A DNA stretch of 40,061 nucleotides from contig JAAYMD010000048.1 of NCBI GenBank assembly GCA_012521575.1, forward strand, positions 1 to 40,061, given 5' to 3'. Shown one piece after another: positions 1-9,265 of this stretch. Within the stretch, counting starts at the first letter, position 1. Each line of letters opens with the position of its first letter. Made by a program: the position numbers and the translations under genes. The stretch is from Mollicutes bacterium (GTDB lineage Bacteria; Bacillota_I; Bacilli_A; RF39; UBA660). The notes under the pieces were generated by a model. That model saw only the letters and a program-made list of their open reading frames with translations, was not told the origin of the DNA and did not search any database.

Positions 1-461
1 AAGAAATATATAAAAATGTTGATAATAGTTATATTATTACCATTATGCGAAGAATGATGTATCGAATAGCAGAAAAAGTGGCTAAAAAAAGAGGATGCAA
101 AGTAATAATTAATGGCGAAAGTATAGGACAAGTTGCTAGTCAAACTTTAGATAGTATGGTTGCAATAAATCATGTTACTAATATGCCAGTTATCAGACCA
201 GTTGCTTGTATGGATAAAATAGAAATTATCGATTTAGCACGTAAAATTAACACTTATGAAACAAGCATTTTGCCCTACGAAGATTGTTGTACGCTTTTTA
301 TTCCTAAACATCCAGTAATTAATCCTGTGCTTGAAAAATGTATAAATATGGAAAAGAATTTTGATTATGAATCGTTAATTGAAGAATGTATTAATGATAT
401 GGAGACTATTACTAATTTAAAAACAGATTTTAAATTAGATAATATTGATGATCTGTTATAG
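1..461 (+). CDS. thiI: tRNA 4-thiouridine synthase ThiI, C-terminal part (5' truncated by window edge)
   Basis: Reading frame is open from the window edge; contains NGESIGQVASQTLDSM and PYEDCCTLFIPKHP motifs typical of ThiI. Confidence 0.9.
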   Translation, partial: EIYKNVDNSYIITIMRRMMYRIAEKVAKKRGCKVIINGESIGQVASQTLDSMVAINHVTNMPVIRPVACMDKIEIIDLARKINTYETSILPYEDCCTLFIPKHPVINPVLEKCINMEKNFDYESLIEECINDMETITNLKTDFKLDNIDDLL

Positions 462-527
462 GAGAAAATTACCATGTATTTTTTCATCATCCGTACACAA
501 GGTAATAGTGTACAGGAGGTGAAATGT

Positions 528-752
528 ATGAATAATGCAAAACAAACTGGAAACACTAATCGTTTAGTTGTACCAGGAGCTAGACAAGCAATTGATCAAA
601 TGAAGTATGAAATTGCTAATGAATTTGGTGTTAATCTTGGACCAGATACAAGTGCACGTATGAATGGTTCTGTTGGTGGTGAAATTACTAAGAGATTAGT
701 TCAAAGAGGACAACAAAACATCAGTAATTCAGCAAATTTTCAAACAAAATAA
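528..752 (+). CDS. Alpha/beta-type small acid-soluble spore protein
   Basis: [48 protein letters not shown]; start refined to the ATG after aggaggtgaaatgt. Confidence 0.93.
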   Translation: MNNAKQTGNTNRLVVPGARQAIDQMKYEIANEFGVNLGPDTSARMNGSVGGEITKRLVQRGQQNISNSANFQTK

Positions 753-759
753 ATAAAAA

Positions 760-784
760 TGGACAGATAAACACTGTCTTTTTT
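760..784 (+). terminator. Rho-independent terminator after first SASP
   Basis: ggacag-ataaac-actgtct followed by a T run. Confidence 0.6.
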
Positions 785-881
785 CATAAAAAAACTTATT
801 TTTATTGCCATAACTTACCGATGTAAAAATTACATTATTTATGACAATTTGTACAATCTATTAGTAAAGGTGGTGAGAAGC

Positions 882-1100
882 ATGAATAATACAAATGTAA
901 GTTCAAGAAACACAAATAAATTAGTCGTGCCGGGTGCAAAACAAGCACTTGAGCAAATGAAATACGAAATAGCACGTGAATTTGGTGTTAGTCTTGGACC
1001 AGATACAAGCGCTCGTTTAAATGGTTCTGTTGGTGGCGAAATTACAAAAAGATTAGTTCAATTAGGCCAACAACAAATTTCAAATAGCCAAACTCAATAA
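882..1100 (+). CDS. Alpha/beta-type small acid-soluble spore protein (tandem paralog)
   Basis: [52 protein letters not shown] aaaggtggtga upstream. Confidence 0.93.
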   Translation: MNNTNVSSRNTNKLVVPGAKQALEQMKYEIAREFGVSLGPDTSARLNGSVGGEITKRLVQLGQQQISNSQTQ

Positions 1101-1109
1101 TAAAAATTG

Positions 1110-1145
1110 AAAGTTAAGTTGGTTTTCCAACTTAGCTTTTTGTTT
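1110..1145 (+). terminator. Rho-independent terminator after second SASP
   Basis: gaaagttaagttgg / ccaacttagcttttt stem-loop with T tract. Confidence 0.7.
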
Positions 1146-1237
1146 TAAATAACATATATAAATCATGTAAAAATGATTTTAGATAAAAGTAGATAAACGA
1201 AATGAAATAACTTCTATATTATTTTTCATTAGTGCAC

Positions 1238-1278
1238 AAAAAAAAGATGAAGAGGAAAAATTTTTAATTACTCTTCAT
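1238..1278 (-). terminator. Terminator for clpP
   Basis: On the minus strand atgaagag...ctcttcat followed by ctttttttt. Confidence 0.6.
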
Positions 1279-1849
1279 TTTCTAAAATTTTATCAATAAT
1301 ACCATATTCTAAAGATTCTTTGGCATTCATAAAATTGTCACGTTCAGTATCCATCTCAACCTTTTTTAATTCTTGACCGGTATTTTTAGCAAGCATAATA
1401 TTTAATTTATTTTTTAATTTTAATATGCGTTCAGCAGCAATTTTAATATCAGTTGCTTGACCTTGAACTCCTCCTAAGGGTTGATGGATCATTATTTCTG
1501 AGTTAGGAAGGGCGTATCGTTTCCCTGGAGTACCACTAGAAAGTAGTAGAGCTGCCATGCTTGCTGCAATACCAACACAAATAGTTGAAACATCACTTTT
1601 GATATGATTCATAGTATCATAAATGGCAAGACCACCATTAACACTTCCTCCTGGGGAATTGATATATAAACTAATATCATCATTATTTATTGAATCTAAG
1701 TATAAAAGTTGAGCAACAATAGTATTAGAATTAACATCGGTAATTTCACCTGATAAAATGATGATTCGATCTTTTAATAATCGTGAATAAATATCATATG
1801 CTCGTTCTCCGTTATTTGTTTTTTCAATCACTGTCGGAATTAGGCCCAA
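1268..1849 (-). CDS. clpP: ATP-dependent Clp protease proteolytic subunit ClpP
   Basis: [33 protein letters not shown] and MIHQPLGG; Ser/His catalytic motifs present; probable TTG start after aggagatgat. Confidence 0.96.
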   Translation of the reverse strand: MGLIPTVIEKTNNGERAYDIYSRLLKDRIIILSGEITDVNSNTIVAQLLYLDSINNDDISLYINSPGGSVNGGLAIYDTMNHIKSDVSTICVGIAASMAALLLSSGTPGKRYALPNSEIMIHQPLGGVQGQATDIKIAAERILKLKNKLNIMLAKNTGQELKKVEMDTERDNFMNAKESLEYGIIDKILENEE

Positions 1850-1964
1850 AATATCATCTCCTAATATTATAATAAGTGTAAACTATAAAAATATGTATTA
1901 AAAAATGTGACAAAAACTTGTTTATTTGGTAAAATATAATTATAAAAGAATAGAGGGATGATAT

Positions 1965-3632
1965 ATGGATAAAACAGTTGTAGTAAATTTTCGTAATATG
2001 ATTTCTAAATCATTTCCGATTGGAACTACTTTATATGAAGTAAGCAAAAGTTTTCAAAAACATTTTAATTATCCTATTTTAGTTGCACGTGTTAATAACG
2101 ATATTATGGATTTAAGTGAAAAATTAACCCAAAATTGTAATATTGATTTTTATGATCGAAGTAGTACCATAGGTAATGGTGTTTATGCTAGAAGCCTTTA
2201 TTTTATGCTCGTTTTAGCTGTCAAAAAAATTTTAGGAAATAATGCTGATGTAATTATTGAACATTCAATTGATAAAGGCGTTTATTGTGAAATAACAGGA
2301 GAGGATATTGATAAACCAATTATTGAAAAAATTGAAAATAAAATGCATGAAATTGTGCAGGAGGGACATTTATTTACTAAAATAAATGTTTCTAGATACG
2401 ATACAATTAGATATTTTAAAAAAATAAAAAGAATGGATAAAGTTAATGCTTTGAAGTATATTAGTAATAGTTACATCAATTTGTATCGTCTAGATAATTT
2501 ATATGATTATTTTTATAGTGAAATGGCTTATAGTACTAAAGACATTAATGATTTTAAATTAACATATATTAAAAATAATGTTTTTGTGTTAAGTTATCCT
2601 GATATTTATAATCCCGAATGTACATTAGATTATGTACATCATAAAAAGTTGTTTGATGCTTTTTTAGATTATACAAAATGGGGGCGTGTTTTAAACATTT
2701 CAACTGCAGCTGATTTGAATAAAGCAGTTTCAACGGGAAAATATGATGATTTAATTAGATTAGCTGAAGCATATTTTAACAGCCAATTAACTAGAGTAGC
2801 TGATGAAATCGCGTCACGTCGAAAAGATATAAAAATTGTTTTAATTGCGGGACCAACATCAAGTGGGAAAACCACAACTTCTAAAAAATTAGAAATTTAT
2901 TTGCAAAGTCATGGTTTAAAAACGCATCAAATTTCATTAGATAATTATTTTTTAAATCGTGAGGACACCCCTAAAGATAAAAATGGTAATTATGATTTTG
3001 AATCAATTCGTGCAATTGATTTGGAGCTTTTTAATCAACATTTAGTTAAATTATTAAATAACGAAAAAGTTCTATTACCAGAATTTAATTTTGTAACTGG
3101 TAAACGTGAATATAAAAATAATTGGTTACAATTAGGGGAAAATGACATTATTATTATTGAAGGTTTACATGCCCTAAATGAGGAGTTAACAATGTCGATT
3201 GAAAGAAAACACAAATATCATATTTATATAAGTCCTCTTACTCAATTAAACATTGATATTCATAATCGTATTCATACAAGTGATACGAGAAAATTAAGAA
3301 GAATTGTTCGCGATAATAAGTATCGTGGTTATAGTGTTTCTGATACATTAAAAATGTGGGATAAAATTAGAGATTCTGAAGAAAAACATATTTTCAAATA
3401 TCAAGATTTAGCAGATGTCATCATTAATTCTGCTTTAGTATATGAATTAGGAGTATTAAAAACTTATGTGGAACCACTTCTATTTTCAGTAGATGAAGAT
3501 GATGAGGTTTATCCTGAAGCAATAAGGTTAATTAATTTTTTGAGAAGTTTTTTACCAATACCAAGCGATAATGTGCCAAACGATTCAATTTTAAGAGAGT
3601 TTATAGGTGGCAGTTGTTTTTATGAAAAATAA
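1965..3632 (+). CDS. TGS-domain nucleoside (uridine) kinase-like protein
   Basis: TGS/ThrRS-like N-terminus followed by P-loop IAGPTSSGKTTTSKKLE and PRK/uridine kinase C-terminal half (IIIEGLHALNEELT). Confidence 0.85.
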   Translation: MDKTVVVNFRNMISKSFPIGTTLYEVSKSFQKHFNYPILVARVNNDIMDLSEKLTQNCNIDFYDRSSTIGNGVYARSLYFMLVLAVKKILGNNADVIIEHSIDKGVYCEITGEDIDKPIIEKIENKMHEIVQEGHLFTKINVSRYDTIRYFKKIKRMDKVNALKYISNSYINLYRLDNLYDYFYSEMAYSTKDINDFKLTYIKNNVFVLSYPDIYNPECTLDYVHHKKLFDAFLDYTKWGRVLNISTAADLNKAVSTGKYDDLIRLAEAYFNSQLTRVADEIASRRKDIKIVLIAGPTSSGKTTTSKKLEIYLQSHGLKTHQISLDNYFLNREDTPKDKNGNYDFESIRAIDLELFNQHLVKLLNNEKVLLPEFNFVTGKREYKNNWLQLGENDIIIIEGLHALNEELTMSIERKHKYHIYISPLTQLNIDIHNRIHTSDTRKLRRIVRDNKYRGYSVSDTLKMWDKIRDSEEKHIFKYQDLADVIINSALVYELGVLKTYVEPLLFSVDEDDEVYPEAIRLINFLRSFLPIPSDNVPNDSILREFIGGSCFYEK

Positions 3633-3649
3633 GAAAGAGGGGATGATAC

Positions 3650-4663
3650 ATGAAGAAAGTTGCAATTAATGGTTTTGGAAGGATTGGAAGATTAATTTTT
3701 CGTTTGCTACAAGGTGATGAAAATTTAGAAGTTGTTGCTATTAATGATTTAACTGATGCTGAACAACTAGCTTACCTATTAAAATACGATACTAGTCATA
3801 GAAACTATATGCCTGATAAAATAAGTTATGACAATGACTACATTATTGTAGATGGTAAAAAAATAAAAATATTTTCAGAAAAAGATCCGAAAAATTTACC
3901 ATGGCAAGAGCTTGATATTGATTTAGTATTTGAATGTACAGGAATATTTAGAAGTAAAGAAAAAGCTATGGCCCATATCGAAGCGGGTGCTAAAAAAGTG
4001 ATTATTTCTGCACCAGCAAAAGGGAATGAAAAGGTAAAAACAATTGTTTATAATGTTAATCATGATATATTAGATGGTAGTGAAGAAGTAATAAGTGCGG
4101 CAAGTTGTACAACTAACTGCTTAGCACCAGTTGTCAATTTGTTAGATAAACATTTTGGAGTAAAAAAAGGATATATGACAACTGTTCACGCTTATACTAA
4201 TGATCAATCAATACTAGATCTTCCACATAAAAAAGGCGCAAATTCAAGGCGTGGGAGAGCTGCAGCGGCTAACATTATTCCATCATCAACGGGTGCTGCA
4301 AGTGCAATTGGGTTAGTTATACCAAAATTAAATGGAAAATTAGATGGAACTGCTCTTCGTGTTCCAACTACTACTGGGTCAATTGTTGATTTAACCGTTG
4401 AATTAGAAAAAAAAGTAAGTGTTGAAGAAGTAAATGAAATGTTTAAAGAGAATCAAAATGAAACAATTGCTTTTACCATGGATCCAATTGTATCAAGTGA
4501 TATTATTGGCTCGCATTTAGGTGCTCTTGTTGATGGTCAATTAACAAATGTGCTTGATGTTGATGGAAAACAATTGGTAAAAGTAATGGCTTGGTATGAT
4601 AATGAGATGGGTTATAGTGCTCAAATGGTTAGAGTTGCTAAACATTTATTAAGTTTAAAATAG
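3650..4663 (+). CDS. gap: Glyceraldehyde-3-phosphate dehydrogenase, type I
   Basis: KVAINGFGRIGR, AASCTTNCLAP and WYDNEMGYS. Confidence 0.97.
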   Translation: MKKVAINGFGRIGRLIFRLLQGDENLEVVAINDLTDAEQLAYLLKYDTSHRNYMPDKISYDNDYIIVDGKKIKIFSEKDPKNLPWQELDIDLVFECTGIFRSKEKAMAHIEAGAKKVIISAPAKGNEKVKTIVYNVNHDILDGSEEVISAASCTTNCLAPVVNLLDKHFGVKKGYMTTVHAYTNDQSILDLPHKKGANSRRGRAAAANIIPSSTGAASAIGLVIPKLNGKLDGTALRVPTTTGSIVDLTVELEKKVSVEEVNEMFKENQNETIAFTMDPIVSSDIIGSHLGALVDGQLTNVLDVDGKQLVKVMAWYDNEMGYSAQMVRVAKHLLSLK

Positions 4664-4687
4664 ATTGGAATTATCCAATCTTTTTTT
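4662..4687 (+). terminator. Rho-independent terminator overlapping the gap stop codon
   Basis: agattgga-atta-tccaatct followed by ttttttt. Confidence 0.75.
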
Positions 4688-4745
4688 AATACTTGAATAT
4701 TATAACAAAACAAGATAAAATAATAATTAGAAGATAGGTGGTTTA

Positions 4746-5801
4746 ATGAAGGAAAAAAAAGCGTTTACATTAGTTGAATTGCTTGGAGTAATAGTTATTT
4801 TAGGATTAATAGCAATAGCTACTTTTCCTAATATTATTACTTTATTAAAAAAATATGGAGAAAAAGATTATGAAAGATTTGTGAAAGATCTGCAACTTGT
4901 TACTGAAAGTTATGTTAATGATAACATTGATAAATTAAATTTAAAAGAACCTGGTGATGTAGAATTTATAGAATTAGGGGATTTGGTAAACGCTGGGTAT
5001 CTAAGTAAAAAAAAGATTAATCCAAAAACGGAAAAAGAAATTGAATTAAACACGACAATGATGGTAACAGTTTTAAATGATAAAACAAGAAATTATGAGT
5101 ATACAGGTGTAGTTAATGGTATTCAAAATTATCGAATTAATAATTTAAAAGTTATGTATGATGGATATAATAAATTAAAAGAAAATAATGGTCAAATTAT
5201 TTGGGAAGATGTAATGGGTAATATTGCTGGTGTTTTAATAAATGGAGCCGGTGTTGAAGATTGGTATGACAATCGAATTAAGTTATATGATATAGCTAAT
5301 TATATTCAAATTCCAGGATCATCTTCGTTAATTCCGTATGATTCAGATGTTACTATTGAAATTGTTTATGAAATACCTTCTGAAGGACAAGATTTAACAT
5401 TTAGGAATCAAGGTTTGGGACTTTATTATTTTGATTTGTATACTGATGGTTTAATTCTTTCAATGGTTAGAAATAGTACTGATACAGCCAATTATTGGCC
5501 AGCTGCTACTAGTTTGGCTATGCGTCAAATTAATAAAGTTCATACATTAGCAGTTACAATGAAAAAAAATGAAGATTTAATTAATTTTAATTATTATGGA
5601 GATGGTAAAGCTCTACAAATGAGTAGTGCCACCGGTTTAAAATATAATAATGATGATTTTACTATTGGAAAAGACTATACAACTGAAGCATCGGTTGTTA
5701 ATATATATGGCTTTAGGTTATATGATGCTGCGCTTACCGAAGAAGAGATTGCTAAAAATCATGAAATCGATATAAATAGATATAGTTGGAGGGGAAAATA
5801 A
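4746..5801 (+). CDS. Prepilin-like protein with LamG/concanavalin A-like C-terminal domain
   Basis: MKEKKAFTLVELLGVIVILGLIAIATFPNI is a type IV prepilin class III signal; C-terminus VNIYGFRLYDAALTEEEIAKNHEID resembles LamG-like domains. Confidence 0.8.
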   Translation: MKEKKAFTLVELLGVIVILGLIAIATFPNIITLLKKYGEKDYERFVKDLQLVTESYVNDNIDKLNLKEPGDVEFIELGDLVNAGYLSKKKINPKTEKEIELNTTMMVTVLNDKTRNYEYTGVVNGIQNYRINNLKVMYDGYNKLKENNGQIIWEDVMGNIAGVLINGAGVEDWYDNRIKLYDIANYIQIPGSSSLIPYDSDVTIEIVYEIPSEGQDLTFRNQGLGLYYFDLYTDGLILSMVRNSTDTANYWPAATSLAMRQINKVHTLAVTMKKNEDLINFNYYGDGKALQMSSATGLKYNNDDFTIGKDYTTEASVVNIYGFRLYDAALTEEEIAKNHEIDINRYSWRGK

Positions 5802-5804
5802 AAA

Positions 5805-6989
5805 ATGAAAAAGACAATAAAAGATTATGATTTAAAAGGGAAAAGAGTTATTATTAGATGTGATTTTAATGTACCAATTAAAGATGGAGTTATAACTGAT
5901 GATAATAGAATAATTGCAAGTTTAAAAACAATTAATTATGCCCTTGATAATGGCGCTAAAGTTATTTTGATGTCACATTTAGGCAGGATTAAAAGTGAAG
6001 AAGATAAAATGAAAAACTCATTGAAAGTAGTAGCAGATCGACTAAGTGAATTTTTAAATAAAGAAGTTATTTTTATTCCGGAAACAAGAGGAAGTAAGTT
6101 AGAAAATGCAGTTAAAAATTTAAAAGAAGGAGAAGTAATTTTAATTGAAAATACCAGATTTGAAGATTTTCCGCAAAAGCGTGAAAGTGGAAATGATCCA
6201 AAACTGGCCAAATATTGGGCCAATTTAGGGGATATTTTTATCAATGATGCTTTTGGAACTTCGCATCGCATGCACGCATCTAATGTGGGAATAGGTAGAC
6301 TTCTACCAAATGGTGTTGGATTTTTAGTAGAAAAAGAAATAAAAATGATAGGAGAAGTAATTAAAAATCCTAATCGTCCATTTATAGTTATTTTAGGTGG
6401 TGCCAAAGTTAGTGATAAAATAGGGGTTATTAAAAATTTAGTTAATATTGCTGATTATATTTTAATTGGTGGAGGAATGGCATATACTTTTTTGTGCGCT
6501 AAAGGTTTGGAAGTTGGAAGATCTATTGTAGATAAAGATAGTATTGATTTTTGTAAGGAAATTATGGAAAAATATAGCGAAAAAATAATTTTACCTGTTG
6601 ATGTTGTTTGTGGAAAAGAAATCGATGAAAATACGCAAACTACTCTTCGTTTAGTAGAAGAAATCGAAAATTCAGAAATGGGATTAGATATTGGACCAAA
6701 AACAGTTGAGTTATTTAAAAAATATTTAGAAAATTGCAAAACTGTTGTTTGGAATGGGCCGGTAGGAGTTTTTGAAATTGAAAAATTTAGTCACGGAACA
6801 AAAGCTCTTGCTGATATTTTAGCAAATCAAAATATAACAACAATTATTGGTGGTGGAGATACTGCTGCAGCTGTAATTCAAATGGGTTATAAAGATTCAT
6901 ATACTCATATTTCAACTGGTGGCGGAGCTTCGCTTGAAATGTTAGAAGGAAAAATTTTGCCAGGGATAGATGTTATTAACGAAAGATAG
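5805..6989 (+). CDS. pgk: Phosphoglycerate kinase
   Basis: GKRVIIRCDFNVPIKDG, LMSHLGR, IGGGDTAAAV and STGGGASLEMLEG. Confidence 0.97.
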   Translation: MKKTIKDYDLKGKRVIIRCDFNVPIKDGVITDDNRIIASLKTINYALDNGAKVILMSHLGRIKSEEDKMKNSLKVVADRLSEFLNKEVIFIPETRGSKLENAVKNLKEGEVILIENTRFEDFPQKRESGNDPKLAKYWANLGDIFINDAFGTSHRMHASNVGIGRLLPNGVGFLVEKEIKMIGEVIKNPNRPFIVILGGAKVSDKIGVIKNLVNIADYILIGGGMAYTFLCAKGLEVGRSIVDKDSIDFCKEIMEKYSEKIILPVDVVCGKEIDENTQTTLRLVEEIENSEMGLDIGPKTVELFKKYLENCKTVVWNGPVGVFEIEKFSHGTKALADILANQNITTIIGGGDTAAAVIQMGYKDSYTHISTGGGASLEMLEGKILPGIDVINER

Positions 6990-6999
6990 GAAATGACAA

Positions 7000-8241
7000 A
7001 TGAGAATAGGAATGTTTACTGATACTTATCCTCCGTTTATTAATGGGGTATCTACCAGTATTGTAGTTTTAAAAAAAGCTTTAGAGAAAAAAGGTCATGA
7101 GGTTTTTATTGTAACTGTTAATAATGAAAAAATTGGGTATGATTTATCCGATAAAAAAATTATTAGAATTCCTGGCATCCCAGTTGGTATTTATGATTAT
7201 CGATTATCAGGAATATACCCAATTAAAGTTATTAAAAAAATCAAAAAGCTTAATTTAGATGTTATTCATTCTCATACTGAATTTGGTGTTGGAACTTTTG
7301 CCCGACTTATATCCAAACAATACGATATACCTTTAGTACACACTTATCATACGATGTATGAAGATTATATTTCATCTGTAACTAAAGGATATCTTGACTG
7401 GCCAAGCAAACCAATAATTGCAGAATTAACTAAATTTTATTGCGATAAAACATCTTCTGAATTAATTGTTCCAACGAAAAAAACATATGATTTATTTAAG
7501 AAAAAATATAAAGTAGATCGTGATGTGCACATAATACCTAGTGGTATTGAAATAGAAAAATATTTTCGAGAAAATTATAATAAAGAAGATATTGAAGCTT
7601 TAAGAAAAAAAATGGGAATTAATAAAGAGGATTTTGTTATTTTATATGTTGGACGTTTAGGACAAGAAAAAAATGTAGAGTTTTTAATTGATGCCCATGT
7701 CGCGCTTGCAAGACAATATCATAATTGTAAATTATTAATTATTGGGGATGGACCGTTAATGGAAAAATTACAAAAAAAGGTTAGGTGCTATCGAATTGAA
7801 GAGTCTGTTATTTTTGGAGGAAAAGTTCCTTATGAAGAAGTAGGAATTTATTACCAGTTAGCTTCGGTTTTTGCAACGGCCTCAACTGCCGAAACGCAAG
7901 GATTAACAGTTATTGAAGCGCTTGCTGCATCGCTTCCAATAATTGTTATTAATGATGAAAGTTATGAAAGTGCTGTAGAAAATGAATATAATGGTTTTGT
8001 TTTTAAAAATAAAAGAGAATATCACAAACGAATTAAATTCTTAATGCAAAATCCTGATATTTTAAAAATAATGAAAGTTAATGCGCGAAACAGCTCCTTT
8101 AAACATTCCGCTGATTATTATGCTGATAGAGTGTTAGAAGTATATAAAATAGCTGTTGGAGATCGAAAAGTTAATGAAAAGAAAACTTATTTTAGTCGAT
8201 TGAAAAAGGTGGTGAGTGATAGTTGGAAAATAAAAAAATAG
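7000..8241 (+). CDS. GT4-family glycosyltransferase, probable 1,2-diacylglycerol 3-glucosyltransferase
   Basis: MRIGMFTDTYPPFINGVSTS, HTYHTMYEDY and ETQGLTVIEALAASLP, typical of the MGlcDAG synthase group. Confidence 0.85.
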   Translation: MRIGMFTDTYPPFINGVSTSIVVLKKALEKKGHEVFIVTVNNEKIGYDLSDKKIIRIPGIPVGIYDYRLSGIYPIKVIKKIKKLNLDVIHSHTEFGVGTFARLISKQYDIPLVHTYHTMYEDYISSVTKGYLDWPSKPIIAELTKFYCDKTSSELIVPTKKTYDLFKKKYKVDRDVHIIPSGIEIEKYFRENYNKEDIEALRKKMGINKEDFVILYVGRLGQEKNVEFLIDAHVALARQYHNCKLLIIGDGPLMEKLQKKVRCYRIEESVIFGGKVPYEEVGIYYQLASVFATASTAETQGLTVIEALAASLPIIVINDESYESAVENEYNGFVFKNKREYHKRIKFLMQNPDILKIMKVNARNSSFKHSADYYADRVLEVYKIAVGDRKVNEKKTYFSRLKKVVSDSWKIKK

Positions 8242-8957
8242 TTGTTGGTAATTTAAAATCAACGATGAATATAGAAGATGTAAGCAAATATTTACAGGTA
8301 ATAAATAAAGAAATTGCTAGCAAAGAAGTTATTATTTGTCCATCTAGTATTTATATTCCTTATTTTTTAAAGAAAAATTATCAAGTGGGTCTACAAAATA
8401 TTTTTTTAGATGAAGGGGGTCCATATACTGGTGAAATAACACCCACACAAGCTGTTAGTCTAGAAATAAGATATGCAATTGTAGGCCATAGTGAAAGAAG
8501 AATTCACTTAAATGAAACAGATGAAATAATTAATAAAAAAATAGTTGCAGCAATAAACAAAAATATGTATGTCATTTTATGTATTGGTGAAACTTTAGAA
8601 GAAAAAGAAATGCTTAGAACAGATATGGTAATTAGAAGACAGCTTGTTAATGCTTTAAATGGACTTTCAATAGATATGCTTTATAATGTTATTATTGCCT
8701 ATGAACCAGTTTGGGCGATTGGTACAAATAATATTCCAAGTATTAAAGAAATTGAAAAGACGGTTGAATATATAAAAAATGTTGTAAAGCAAATAAGTGG
8801 TTATGAAGATATTAAAGTCTTATACGGTGGAAGTGTTAATGAACATAATGTTAAAGAATTAAATAAAATAAATAATATTTCAGGATTTTTGGTTGGTGGT
8901 GCATCTACCAAAGCAGATAGTTTTTTAAAAATAATTGATGAAGTCATTCAAAAGTAA
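8223..8957 (+). CDS. tpiA: Triosephosphate isomerase (divergent N-terminal active-site loop)
   Basis: VVGNLKSTMN, AIVGHSERR, AYEPVWAIGT and VLYGGSV; TTG start inside the 3' end of the upstream gene. Confidence 0.92.
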   Translation: MENKKIVVGNLKSTMNIEDVSKYLQVINKEIASKEVIICPSSIYIPYFLKKNYQVGLQNIFLDEGGPYTGEITPTQAVSLEIRYAIVGHSERRIHLNETDEIINKKIVAAINKNMYVILCIGETLEEKEMLRTDMVIRRQLVNALNGLSIDMLYNVIIAYEPVWAIGTNNIPSIKEIEKTVEYIKNVVKQISGYEDIKVLYGGSVNEHNVKELNKINNISGFLVGGASTKADSFLKIIDEVIQK

Positions 8958-8967
8958 TGACTTTTTT
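8941..8967 (+). terminator. Rho-independent terminator overlapping the tpi stop
   Basis: agtcatt-caaaagt-aatgact plus T7. Confidence 0.7.
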
Positions 8968-9265
8968 TGCTTTTTATGATTTTTTTTAAATATTTAATAC
9001 CTAGTTAAAAACACAAAATTTATATTTTTTTAATTTTAGGTAAAATAAATTTTAAAATGCAAAGATTTTTTTAAAATGATTTATAGAATAAATTATAGAT
9101 TTCAATAAATTCATTATTATAATTGTCATATTAGATAATAAGTATAAATTAGAAATATATGATTATATTAAAATTAGGGATTGAAATGTATGAAAAATGC
9201 ATATTTTTATAATAACATAATGCAAAATATTTTGATTATCACGGTGAAATACATTAAAAATATAA

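Noticed and set aside
365-556. Minus-strand ORF opposite thiI/SASP
   Set aside because: Antisense shadow of well-supported genes, no RBS or recognisable family.
5936-6739. Two minus-strand ORFs (156 aa and 94 aa) inside pgk
   Set aside because: Shadow ORFs antisense to a conserved glycolytic gene; composition typical of reverse-frame translation.
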